Below are positions 49,424-61,567 of a stretch of 64,000 nt of DNA, piece by piece. Where the stretch lies: positions 1,182,862 through 1,246,861 of the forward strand of contig NW_017803943.1 of assembly GCF_001625305.1 (NCBI RefSeq). Direction: 5' to 3'. This DNA is from Branchiostoma belcheri. Taxonomy: Eukaryota > Chordata > Leptocardii > Amphioxiformes > Branchiostomatidae. Below the pieces are notes generated by a model. That model searched no databases, was not told where the DNA came from, and worked only from the letters and a program-made list of their open reading frames with translations. The position numbers and the translations under genes were made by a program. How positions within the stretch are numbered: position 1 is the stretch's first letter; each line of letters opens with the position of its first letter.

Positions 49424-49712
49424 CTACTTTCTAAGTGTCTCATATTCATTGTTTCCCATCTCCAGTGTGCGAGGGTCCAGGGTCTGGTAGGCGCCCTCCT
49501 CGCGGCTGACATCAGGCATGTCGTACTCTCTGTCTTGTCCGGTCCCGTCAGCTTCACCACGACGTTTGGTGCCGCGGCCGTCCATGATGTCACAGTAAGT
49601 CCCGTCCTGACTTGTCCGGTTTGTTCTGGTGTCTGTGTAGTACGTGTCGTCAAACGCGTCATTTTGAACGGTTGTGCCGTTAGACTCACGGTTTGATTTT
49701 GAGCTGGCATTT
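49424..49712 (-). other. Receptor B cytoplasmic tail exon with ITAM-like motif
   Basis: This single exon encodes the final 95 residues and the TAG stop. It has six tyrosines in acidic or Asn/Thr context. The last two are GAYQTLD and NEYETLRK, separated by an 11-residue spacer with acidic residues at -1 to -5, spaced like the long-spacer ITAM of Fc gamma RIIA. YDMP also fits a Crk/Nck-type YxxP site and YCDI a YxxI site. Motif assignment is by pattern only. Confidence 0.8.
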
Positions 49713-52700
49713 CTGCAAACGGTATGTATAGGTATAAAGACTTTGTAAAGAATCTATTGTGTTTGTATGTTTGTATATTATGTACATCTACTGAAATATC
49801 ATTTTTGGGGTTGTGTGGTTCAAACCCAACAGGTCCCGAGTTCGAATCCTACCATGCCGCTGAAATTCAAAGCTATTAAAACGTTGATGTATGTTGTTGA
49901 CTACCACTTCAAAGACATATAGTAGAGAAAGAAGCATTTAATCAAATGGAGTTTTAGAAAAAGGAATAATAATATTTTCAACTGACCTTCGTTTTAGCAC
50001 AATAAGGCCAGCTACTGCAGTAACAAGTGCGATCAGGAGAAGGGCTGAAACTGCACCCAGGCCAATCATGCCTTACGGAAAAGGTGACATTTATTGTTTT
50101 GAAAGGTGTTTACTATTGTATACTTAGTTCCGTTAATGTAACTTAACATCTACACATAACCTAAAGTATTTGTTATGTAGGTTAAGGTAGAAAATTGTGG
50201 AATTTGCTGCACCTGCTGTATGTGGATGAATCGCGGACTCTTTTCCTTCTGGGGCTGAAACATGATAATATCATGAAGAAAAACATATTAATTTGTATAG
50301 AGAAGAGCGTTCAAACATTCTTGTATCATCAAATAAATACCCGAAAAACAGCATTATTGATATGCGTGCATTAGATATATTGTCCTTACCGGTTGACAAT
50401 GGATCCATGTACTGACTTGCAGAAAAATATGGCTGAAATAGATTACAAGACGGCAAATTAGGAATGAAATTAAGTAAACTATTTCAACATCTTCATCTTT
50501 TTTCATTCAGAATACCATATGATACCAACAGCACTAGGATAATGTCAATATGAGTATTTTTAAAAATCTTTTAATTTAGTTCCCATTCTAGTTCTTGCAT
50601 AAGGAATGCATCGGTTGATAGGCCATGTACGTTTATCACTAATATACAGAATACTAGAAAAAGAGACATACGGCTTGTTCTGACACAGATTATTTTCCCT
50701 ACCTGTCCTCCATCATCCTGTCCATACGCCCTGACAGACGTGGTGTAGGATGAGTCCGGCTCCAGCGGGGAGTTGGTGTACTCCTGGTTATACACGTCAT
50801 CAGATGTCAGAGCACGCCTCTTCCGGCCGGCCTGATCAGGGTTACAACTGGTCACTGCTCCATCTCCTACAGTCACTGTGGTGGAGTCACCTACTTTGTC
50901 CCTGAGCACAGAGCATGGTAAGATCGGTTAGGTTAGGGCAGCGACAATCTTCCTTATAATCATGACAATGCCATAAGGGATTTGCTGAGATTAAACTCTT
51001 TTGCCAAATGATGTAAATCTCATATGGGTCCATAGGTACATAATGTTTGTCGTTTGTTAAAGTGAATGTTGTGTGAAATTATAGAAATACTTACGGTGTC
51101 AGAGCCATGGCAATGTACGCAATGTTATCATTTCCAGTGTTCTTTGCTTCCTCTAGCGTCTTGTATGTCTGTAGCATCTCCGGGTCTGGTAGGTTATCTG
51201 TACTGCTGCTCTTCACCACAACCACGTGGTAACATCTGTGAAATACACGCCAGTGTGTAGGTAAAATATCATTCTGTCAATAGACGTTTTAGAAGTATAA
51301 CTTTGAACAATCAAAGTGTCCTCCTGTATAAATAGTGTGTAAAATGTATTACATCAGAAGATGCTTCATTCGATGACAACTTTCATTTTCGTTCACATTG
51401 ATACGCCAATTTTCTTTATCATTTATGTAGATAATTAATTAATTTATCATGTCTTAACATCGTCAGTGAAGGCTCACCCTATTGGTCCGTTTCTCTCAGA
51501 TGTCGGTTTGACCTCTAGTGGGAAAGTTGTGGGGCTTACTTTCGTTTGATCCTGCAACACCGGCTTTTCAGGCGCTGGAGGTTCTGAAAATCCAAGAGAA
51601 AAAATAAAATTGATCAACAGAGAAATATTGTCTCATACCCTGTACAAATATGTCATGTATAATCTTCAATTGTCTCTCACCCATGATCTTCAATTGTCCC
51701 CTATCTCTTGTTGCATTTACATGTAGTGTACAAACTCGGACCATACTCACTTCCCGGGGGTACGGTACGATAATCTTATTTTTCAAGTTTTCAGATAAAA
51801 AAGGACTGAACTGTCGTAATTCATATAGGGATATAAAGAGGATGAAAATGCTTACCTCCTGGCTGTGTTCTCTGACTAACAATCTCACTTCTGTTACTCT
51901 GGAAGTCCCCGATGTCGGCGACGACCCAGAACTCGTAGTACGTGTAGGGGAGGAGGTTCTGTACTGTGATAGATGAACTGCGAACAGCGAAGGTGGTAAC
52001 GTTGGTGGTTCCTCGTTGTTGTACGGAAACTAAATAATGCTGGACCTGGTCTGCATAGGTATCGACGGACCATGTCAGCTCAATCTGTGTGGATGATAGG
52101 GCTCGCGTCTGAAGGGACATTGGAGTAATATCTGAAGGCCCTGAAGGAAAAAAAGATCATTATACCTGATGATGATACCAGAAAAATGGCTATCGAAAAT
52201 GTTATACAGCGTATTACATATACTACGCAGCAATTGGTTTCCCTCAGCGACTACCTAGCAGACTACCTTGATGTGATGAATATCGACTCACTAGAAGAAT
52301 TGTAGTAAACAAAAAATAAGAAACCTTTGACAAGGCGAAAAAGTCATCGAAGCATTACACAGCTTTCCTGGCCTGCCAGCTCATGTAGGTTGAGTTGAGG
52401 ATGACTGTCTTACCTATACATGTCGGGTTCGCTCCAGTCCATGTCCCGTCAGCCTGGCATGTCCGTCTGGAAGCTCCTATCAGCCGGTATCCATGGTTAC
52501 AGGTAAACTGGACCACGTCCTGATAGGAGTTACCACCAGTCACGGTACCGTGCTCTGGAGCTCGGAGCGTCGGACAGCGTACTTCTGAAATGCAAAAGAA
52601 AATTTCAACTAGAAATCTTACACACGCGTTTCCAATTTCTCCCAAGCATACCCAACTCTCTTGCCAGCTCATGTAAGTTAAGTTGACAATGACTGTCTTA

Positions 52701-55700
52701 CTTGTACATGTTGGGACTGCTCCAGTCCAAGTCCTGTCAGCCTGGCACGTCCGTCTGGAATCTCCTATCAGCAGGTATCCAGCATCACAGGTAAACTGGA
52801 CCACGTCCTGATAAGAGTTACCACCAGACACGGTACCGTGCTCTGGAGCTGGGAGCGTCGGACATTGTACTCCTGAAATGCAAAAGAAACTGTTGACTAA
52901 GAATGGTACAGACGTTAACGCTGTCCAATATTTCTCATTTTCCTATAACAACATAGACGTACCTTTCTTGTAAGAATGAGGTCAATGACAGATTCTTATT
53001 ACTTCCCATCTTTACAGAATACTTCGGGTACATTTTGGCGAACCACACACTCACATACATATGTTCCATATTAGGAATCAGTTCTACACAAATTGCTCAT
53101 CTGTGTTACCTAGCCTGACAGCTGTATGCTAGAATCTGCGTGTAATGGCCACAATGCGTTCTAGCTATGTAAGAAGTCATCAATTCAGAAAGAATCAGTT
53201 AGGATTATTTTACTTACGGTCACACGTATGTCCGTCAGAGTTGAGGTTGAAACCATCATTACACGAGCAGGTGTAACTTCCGACTGTGTTGGTGCAGGTG
53301 TGAGCACATGGTCCCCGGCCTCCGTTTGAAGCACATTCGTCCTCTATGAAAAATAACACGAGATATGAGATACTGACCGACTTGTTCTGATGTTACCTTG
53401 GCTACTGTAATAGACGTTTCAGATCGCTAAGAAAACATGCAAGACCAATATTGATAAAGCACTGTTACACTCACCATTACATGAGAGGCCGTCCGGATTA
53501 AGACTATAGCCATCCTCACAGGAACAGGAGAAACCGCCGACAGTGTTGTTGCAGATCTGGCCACACGGTCCTTTGCCTTCATTTGGAACACACTCATCTA
53601 CATCTGTAATATTTGAAGATCACACAAGTCATAAGGAATAGTGACCGACCCCTTTTGATGTTAAATTGACTATAAAATAGATGTTGCACATTGCTTTAAA
53701 CAAAACAAGACTATTGATAAAGCATATAATTATACACTCACCATTACATGAGAGGCGGTCCTGATTAAGACTATACCCAACCTCACAGGAGCAGGAGAAA
53801 CCGCCGACAGTGTTGGTGCAGATCTGGGCACACGGTCCCCTGCCTCCTACCGCAGCACACACATTTCCATCTGTGAGACAAAAGAGCCAAATGCAACATA
53901 TTGGAACCCAATAAGTAAACAATATGACTATAGTCAACATTACTTCCGATCTTCAATTTGTTTGACGTCTTGCATTTTGTTCTAGATTACCTCACCTGGG
54001 CAGGCTCCTTGTAGGATGCTGACGTCATCTATTGCAATGTCACCATGGACATTATTTCCTCTGACCCCTTCAAAGATGACCTGGTAACTTCCGGTGGCAG
54101 GAATGCTGACGGCGACGCTGAACCACTGGTTACCTTGGTTACCAGATCTGGTCCAGATGGCAGTTGTCGCACCTCCGTCTATCACAGATACCGTCAGGGT
54201 ACCTACTTGGCCTAACAAAACAACAGTTCTTCTGTGTTAATTGTGATCAAGTTAAATGATATAAGGCTCATCTGCATACTGCACGTAAATCGGTCATGTA
54301 TTTTGGTCAGAGGCTGACCCAACCAAAGATTCAACGGAAGGTGTCAGAACAGTTACTACCATCAAATCAAATTATGCCTGACCTTAATTTAATCATAGCT
54401 ACACTTCAAATTGTAATAGTTGATTATTAGTACTTACGCTGGTACCTTAATGTACTGTAGGACAAGTCTTTGTTGTACATAAACCAAGACTCAAAGGACC
54501 TCAAAGGAACTTTCAGACTAAAGGGCCATGAATCCATTCTGTATCTGTATCTGTATAGCCGGTATAATCGGCCTTCGGCGTAACACACCAGCTTCGCAGG
54601 CACGCGGCGCGGCGGCAGCTGGCTACATTACACCTTAGCCATTGAAAGGCACATTAAAGACCATAGGGGTCTAGTCAATGCAAACTACCGTACCAATTAC
54701 ATTCAAATTCATTTTAGTGCTGTAGCTTACCGTCTGGATCACCAGGCTTATCTCCATACATGTGTGTCCAGAACAGCAGACACTGACCGTCAGGATTCCT
54801 GCTGTAGGACGGGGATATCAGACGGGCGGTGTGTCCCTGGTCTGGGCCCGATGCTTCAATGTACATGTAATGTCCTGAAGTGGATAAACATTGTGAGTTA
54901 TTCTATTCTCAAGTTGTGCACTATGATGTTGGGTCGAACTAAAACTGTGCTTTGGGTGACATCTGATTGTAATAGACCGGGTTTGTTACTATATAGATGT
55001 CTTGTAATATGAACTGGCAGTAGCATACTAGTAGCCTTTTACATATTCGAGATGACTTGTTGGTGATGACTCGTCTATGGGTACACCTAGCCTAAGTACT
55101 GATACTACAGAACACACAAATGACCCTTCAAAGTAAAACCCCGAACAAACCTGATCTGGTGCCAGTGGTGTGGTCGACTGTTGGACCGGTGAGGCCCGTA
55201 CGAGTACCACCAGAGTCACGTGCCCAGTCAAAGTCGTCTGCCGTGTCCTGTGTGTACCCACACAGGTCTGAGTCGAAATCACAGGGACTGTTGGGAGCTG
55301 TGGGGAACACAGTTGTAAGCACGTACAACTCACTTACCACTTGCGCAACTTACGATGCACGCAACCGCTCACGGCCAGACGTGGCTTGCAGACCACACTC
55401 TTACACCTTGCGAAACCGTGCGAGTGACGTGCGAGAGACGTACGTCAATGGCACTCATTCCCCACGTTTTCAGAAAAAACGTAGCAGACGTACGTAGCCT
55501 CCCAAAAAACGTACGGACAAAAAGCACGTACGGCGGGTTGTGACCGTAGCTTTAAGTACATGGACTGTAGGGAGCTGTGGGCAATAAAACTATACTGATC
55601 ATATTCATGTTATTCCTTATTGCTCACGACCCTTCATTTTTTCATGGCACACCTCGAAGTGTGGCCGTGTCGCTAACTGACCTGGCTGCCTGGCGCTGGT

Positions 55701-58644
55701 CTGCATATTGGCATGGCTCTGCAGTGTCGTACGTACCACCGTTATAACAACGGTCTGATTAATCCGGGAACTGACCCCGGCCTTACGGCCGGGCCAAAAT
55801 ATCTTTAGGATTCGTATATAATGCCTTGCACGTTAATGATAATGCGAATATAAGCGCGCTGTCTGAAAGAGAATTTAGACTAAGTACCTTTTCGGTGGTA
55901 GTAGTCAAATCGCGACGGTGCGTCACTATCAGCTAACGGAATGAGATACTTGAAACAAGCAGGTGCGAGCATAAACAGGAAAAAACTAGACTCCAGGGAC
56001 GCCGGAAAGTCAAACCCGCACCGACTCGGGCAGCCAGCTTACGACACCAGTGCGCTAACGACTACTCTGAAAGATCCAAGCCCGTTGGAATGGATCTGTT
56101 AGCGGCACTTGCGCCCCACTGGTACATACTGACCGACTTGTTCTGGTGTTACCTTGGCTACTGTAGTAGACGTTTCAGATCGCTAAGAAAAAAATACAAG
56201 ACCATTGATAAAGCGCGGTTACACTCACCAAAACATGAGAGGCCGTCTTGGTTAAGAGTATAGCCAACATTACAGGAACAGAAGAAACTGCCGACAGTGT
56301 TGGTACAGATCTGGCTACACGGTCCCCTGCCTCCTCTTGGAACACATTCATCTACATCTGCAGTAGAAGCAGAACATACTAGTAGTAACCTAATAGATGC
56401 TTTAACAAACTCTACACAACACGTGCATTACTCTACATATTACATCACCAGGTGTTTGTGATACTAATTTTGCTCCATATCAAAAGCACACCATACCTGG
56501 GCAGGCTCCTTGCGTGATGCTGACGTCATCTATTGCAATGTCACCATGGGCATTAATTCCTCTGACCCCTTCAAAGATGACCTGGTAACTTCCGGTGGCA
56601 GGAATGCTGACGGCGACGCTGAACCACTGGTTACCTTGGTTACCAGATCTGGTCCAGATGTCAGTCGTCATACCTCCATCTTTCACAGATACCTTTAGGG
56701 TACCTACTTGGCCTAACAAATTTAAAACAACAGTTCTTATGTGTTTGATATGAACAAGTTAAAATGGTATGGTGACTCATCCGCATAATGCACGTATCAA
56801 GTCAAATTGACAAACAGTAGTCATGTATTTTTTCACAAAGGCTCACCAAAGATTGTAGGAAGGTGGCAGAACAGTTACATCCATCAAATCAAATTATGCC
56901 TTACCTTTATCCATAGCTAAACCCCTAATACTGGTAATAGTACTTGCACTGGTGCCTCGATTTATGTTTAGGACAGGTCTTTGTTGTACATAAACTAAGA
57001 TTCAAAGAACCTCAAAGAAAAAAGTTCACATCGTTCACCTGGTCATGAATCCATTGAAAGGCAAAATAAAGACCTTAGGGGCCTAGTCAATACAAACTAC
57101 AGTACCGATTGCGTTCGAAGTCATTTTAGTGCTGTAGCTTACCGTCTGGATCACCAGGCTTATCTCCATACATGTGTGTCCAGAACAGCAGACACTGACC
57201 GTCAGGATACCTGCTGTAGGACGGGGATATCAGACGGGCGGTGTGTCCCTGTTGTCGTGGTGACGTTGCTTCAATGTACATGTAATGTCCTGAAGTGGAT
57301 AAACATGGCGTGAATTATTCTATTCTCTCGGTGTGCACTATGATGTTGGGGCGTACTAAAACTGTGCTCTGGGTGATATCTGATTATACAAGACCGAGGC
57401 TGTTACTGTATCAAAGTCTTTACATTTAAACTGGCAGTAGCACAGTTTTTCACATATCCAAATTGCCTTGTTGGTGATCACTCGTCTATGGGTACGCCCA
57501 GCCTAAGTACTGATAACTACAAAACACACAAAAGTTCCATCAAAATAAAACTCCGTACAAACCTGAGCTGGTGCCAGTGGTGTGGTCGACTGTTGGACCG
57601 GTGAGGCCCGTAGGAGTACCGCCAGAGTCACGTGTCCAGTCAAAGTCGTCTGCCGTGCCCTGTGTGTACCCACACAGGTCTGAATCGAAGTCACAGGGAC
57701 TGTCGGGAGCTGTGGGGAACACAGTAAAGTACAGGGACTGTAGGAATCTGTGGGGAACACAGTAAAGTACAGGGACTGTTGGGAGCTGTGAGGAACACAG
57801 TAAAGTACAGGGACTGTAGGAATCTGTGGGGAACACAGTAAAGTACAGGGACTGTTGGGAGCTGTGGGGAACACAGTAAAGTACAGGGACTGTTGGGAGT
57901 TGTACATGTGGGGAACACAGTAAAGTACAGGGACTGTAGGGAGCTGTGGGGAACACAGTAAAGTACAGGGACTGTAGGGAGCTGTGGGGAACACAGTAAA
58001 GTACAGGGACTGTAGGCAGCTGTGGGGAACACAGTTAAGTACAGGGACTGTAGGCAGCTGTGGGGAACACAGTTAAGTACAGGGACTGTAGGGAGTTGTG
58101 GGCCATGTGAAATGGTATTATCCTACTAGTGACACCGATAACTTAAGTGATTGCCGGAAGTTTTTATGACGGAAGCTCTCTTGAAATAGTCTTCTCTATC
58201 AGGACACAAACACACCTACTACATTATATATTGTACACACCTACGCGCGACTTGGTCCATTGAATCCGGTAGAGTAATTTGCAATGCAGAGAAGCCGAAT
58301 GCATAAACATAAAGGGCTTTAAAAGAGACAAGAAGCTAAATAAACATATCACTAGAGAGGTAACATTTGCAAAGCAAATGCATATTGTTCACCTTCACAT
58401 GATCTAGCTTAACAAACTACTGCTCTGTTTATTCTTACTCAAACATATTCATATACCAAAATAGTAAGGTAAATATTGCATTTTAAACCAGTCCACCCCA
58501 AATTGTAAGGTATACAGTCCCTGGGTATATACAGTATGTCATTCGTACTTCTACGTATACGATAAGCACACAAAATTTATATTGTATTAACTTACCAGCA
58601 AAACCGACAAACAGACAAAGCAAAAGCCAGTGAAGAACAGCCAT
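49424..58644 (-). CDS. Receptor B: MAM/EGF/CCP/FN3 receptor with ITAM-like tail
   Basis: 21 exons, 1036 residues, minus strand 5' to 3'. Signal: 58596-58644 ([17 protein letters not shown]). MAM1: 57563-57709, 57143-57289, 56497-56712. EGF1: 56229-56357. MAM2: 55151-55297, 54731-54874, 53996-54211. EGF2-4: 53742-53870, 53475-53603, 53218-53343. CCP1-2: 52702-52872, 52414-52584. FN3 and membrane-proximal region: 51856-52140, 51478-51583, 51095-51235, 50703-50901 (GRKRRAL), 50390-50432. Unlike A: 50213-50254, TM 49987-50071 ([28 protein letters not shown]) and tail 49424-49712. Every exon up to 50390 has an A counterpart, nearly always of equal length; A has one extra CCP. The tail holds DTYYTDT, TYCDIMD, EYDMPDV, AYQTLD and EYETLRK. 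The last two form YxxL-x11-YxxL, like an ITAM, so coupling to SH2-domain kinases is inferred. No PTP domain exists. Confidence 0.9.
49806..49866 (+). mobile_element. SINE head fragment
   Basis: GGGGTTGTGTGGTTCAAACC and B-box-like CGAGTTCGAATCC match the head of the SINE family at 32624. It lies antisense in the last intron of receptor B. Confidence 0.6.
54535..54640. repeat. Dispersed repeat fragment in receptor B intron
   Basis: A GC-rich block (GTATAGCCGGTATAATCGGC, GCCTTCGGCGTAACACACCA) interrupts the MAM2 intron that is otherwise alignable with that of receptor A; it is probably a mobile-element fragment. Confidence 0.35.
55303..56150. mobile_element. Composite insertion replacing the receptor B MAM2 array
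   Basis: The MAM2 acceptor at 55298 is followed on the intron side by part of one 38-bp unit, which breaks off near 55310. One degenerate unit reappears at about 55553-55590. Between them is unrelated sequence rich in ACGTACG motifs. Beyond it lies further foreign sequence, including a tRNA-like SINE remnant (minus strand, about 55985-56105, A box TAGTCGTTAGCGC, B-box-like GCGGGTTTGAC). Confidence 0.55.
57693..58104 (-). repeat. 38-bp splice-acceptor minisatellite 3 (receptor B, MAM1)
   Basis: This is the reverse complement of the same unit as arrays 1 and 2. Acceptor positions (G of CAG) lie at 57710, 57748, 57786, 57824, 57862, 57900, 57944, 57982, 58020, 58058 and 58096: 11 copies, one with a 6-bp insertion. 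The AG is lost at 57900 and 58096. The acceptor at 57710 is that of the MAM1 exon. Confidence 0.95.
58355..58460 (+). repeat. Dispersed repeat, partial copy
   Basis: GGTAACATTTGCAAAGCAAA followed by ACCTTCACATGATCTA matches the leading half of the family seen at 60808-61120 and, inverted, at 9906-10110. It lies in the first intron of receptor B. Confidence 0.65.
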
Positions 58645-59818
58645 CTTTTCTGAAGGCCACTTCCTCCTGATTACATTATCTACTGAACAGTATTCATCCG
58701 CGGAGTCTAGTACATGTAATACCACACTTAAGCTTCAGAGGAAACCATAATGACTGGTGGCACCAATTTTGCTCTTATTTTCTTACGTATGCCTTTCTTC
58801 CATACGTTTGCATTTGTTTAATAATTTTGCTGTGCTATATTTCTTTCTCCCCCGTTAAAGCACTTTTCGAGATTTTCAACATATGTCCTTTCTAGCTCGT
58901 CCCTTGAAAAATATTTTGCAGCGTTGATTTTTACAGAGTTACATATTGACTAGTGGCATTTTCCTGATTTAAAATTTTAATCTGCTGTGATATGACATAA
59001 TACTGAAAGGTAACCGTATCTCCTTGGTAAAATATCACTACGCCAGACGTTCAAACTGGCTGGTATTTATAGTAACGTTTGCCCCAGGCTCATCCAAATG
59101 ATAGAGACATGTTTTACTAACGTAGAGATCTGTTGGCATGTAGACTTCCATATTCACGTTTACGCTCTCATGGGTGACCAATATTCTAGTGTAGAAAATA
59201 TCCACTTCTACCAACAAAAGATGCTCGTACATTATCAAACTTCTTGCAGTTATCGTCTTTCAAATCAATAATTACTGCCGCCATATTAACCCTTCGGCCA
59301 GAGTGCGTGGCCTTGCAGGCGTGTGCAGCACACTTAACAGTCGAACTGGTTGGACGAGAAACAACAACAATCACAACTTACACAGAGGGTTTGTTTTGGT
59401 CCGATATCCGTGGGGAGGGGGGCATGACATAAACAAATATCGCCTCGAACCTTGACACAGTATTTTTTTTCGTACATTTTGAGATAGGTTTTTGCCTCTC
59501 ATCGGGAAGTAGTGCCAAACTTAGCCAATGTAGACACGTCGTTGTGTATTTATCCGTTAAATCTTCGATCCAGATCTTAAGCCACCATTTTCAGACGTCT
59601 TTGTTAATGTGGCTGAGATCTTCTCCCAAAACAGTGCCGGTTGCAATAAAGCCCTTCTAAGTTAAAACTTAACTCTATTTACAGAGTCCAAGTTTCATTT
59701 ACTTAGTCTACTTCTTCGTATACTGTACGTTCCTGAACGTTCATAGCTCCCTTCACAGCTACTTTCATGCCTTCTAGCGGAATTATATTGAACTTCAAAA
59801 ACTTTTGACTAAACTTCT

Positions 59819-60328
59819 TTGACTAAACAAACCATCTGGAAGTCGAAGCAGTATAGCCTCACGACCAAGATCAGACTCTACAACAGCAATGTGAAATCCG
59901 TCCTTCTGTATGGCTCGGAGAGTTGGAGAATGACGAAGACAGACATGAGGAAGATCAACTCATTTCACAACAGTTGTCTACGTAAGATCTGCAACGTCTT
60001 CTGGCCAAACAAGATCTCCAACGCCGAACTTTACAACAGAACTGGCTGTAGGAAACTCACCACTGAGATCACTGGCAGAAGACTCAAGTGGCTAGGGCAT
60101 GTACTGAGGATGCCTGACAACAGGATCCCCAAAGTCGCCCTTAGCTGGAGGCCAGAAGGAAAGAGGAAAAGAGGCAGACCAAAGACCACATGGAGGAGAA
60201 CGGTGTCGGACGACCTGGCGGCCATGGGTCTGAACTGGAGAAGTGTCAACAACATGGCGCAGGACAGACCCAGATGGAGGAAGAAAGTCATGGCCCTATG
60301 TCTCACAAGGGACGAAGAGGATAAGTAG
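59819..60328 (+). mobile_element. LINE polyprotein C-terminal fragment (third family)
   Basis: A 169-codon open frame reads SVLLYGSESWRMTKTDMRKI, FHNSCLRKICNVFWPNKISN, TGRRLKWLGHVLRMPDNRIP, GKRKRGRPKTTWRRTVSDDL and a terminal WRKKVMALC. This is the conserved region after the reverse transcriptase core of RTE/craniofacial-type non-LTR elements. The RT and endonuclease domains are absent, so it is a 5'-truncated copy. The intact frame suggests it is fairly young. Confidence 0.85.
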
Positions 60329-60807
60329 TAAGTAAACTTCTTTTCAATGGGTGAGTATGAGTGCCACCGCTTTAATGTTACCCTAAAGTACAGTTACTGT
60401 TACTGCTACTGGTAAAAAAATGATCGCTGAAAAAGTCACAGAGGCTCATCAGTATAACATCCATCATTATATCGGGAACAACAAGTGGAATTTCAAACAG
60501 CTCTGACGAGGTCTTATACAGGTCTGCTAAATATCTGCACGTGCCGCCATGACAGCTGGTGAGGTTCTGTAAGGATGTCGTCGCCAGATCAGGACCTGAC
60601 GTGTCAAGGTTGTCCCTGTATGGTTATGATATTATAACACAGAGATGATGGACATACCAGACCCTTCATCCATCTCACTGACAGCTGCTGCGATCATGGC
60701 TGGATCAATTAATAGAGACATTGGAAGTAGAGTTACTGGGGTTCCAATTGGTATACTCCAATTCATTATCGTTACAGTAGATACTCATCATCAAACTAAG
60801 ATTTTTA

Positions 60808-61120
60808 TAAGAAAGGCAACATTTGCAAAGCAAATGCATAATGATTACCTTCATATGGTTTATCCTATCAGACGACTGTTCTATTTATTCTTACTAATAT
60901 ATTGTGACCCTACTTACATATATTACCAATTTTCTCCTGCAACATGCTACATAATGTAGCCCAACACCACAGGTATCTGTTACAGCACCAGTTACTATGG
61001 TGACAGCCTTCTGGTCTAGGTCATTGGCCATTTTTGTTTAGAGAAGAAACAAAACAAAAACAACATATTTTATTGGTGCGAAGGTAAACAAAATGTTTAC
61101 AATACACCCCACTAACAGGA
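60808..61120 (+). repeat. Dispersed repeat, longest copy
   Basis: It starts GGCAACATTTGCAAAGCAAA and includes CAACACCACAGGTATCTGTT and CAGTTACTATGGTGACAGCC. The order matches the inverted copy at 9906-10110. No coding capacity. Confidence 0.7.
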
Positions 61121-61567
61121 CACGAGCCCATAACAGCTGACATCATCATCAACGTTAAGGCAAATGTACACTAAACCTCGCGTCACTGGGCAGACGTTTT
61201 TGCTGCGATTTCACGTATTAACTTTTTTCTAATAAAACGCTACCAGAATTTCATAACAAGAAATTCTAACAGTGGACGGAAAGATTCCCTGGGCAGTCTA
61301 AAGGGTATGGTTCTAAGGATACCATTTGTAGTGGAACAGAATAAGGTTCTTTCATTGCCGTTGCAAATCCGTGTAACATATGGCGAGCAAAACGGGCTGA
61401 GGCAGCAGCATACTGAACATTCAGGCGGCTACAGCCATACTGGAACTTGATACGAGCCGATATACACATCCCGCCTCCCGCTTTGGAAATGCATGTGGCT
61501 GCGCGCTCGCCGGTCATCTAAGGCTGCCCAGCGCCAAATGTGCTGCCCATGTGGGCCTGTGGGCGTG

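Noticed and set aside
49291-49710. 139-residue minus-strand ORF at the end of receptor B
   Set aside because: It is a wrong frame; the spliced phase-2 frame gives the tyrosine-rich tail and all upstream phases agree with that.
59186-59374. Possible first exon of a minus-strand gene (MAAVIIDLKDDNCKKFDNVR)
   Set aside because: The start context and donor are plausible, but no following exon was found; mentioned only within the intergenic entry.
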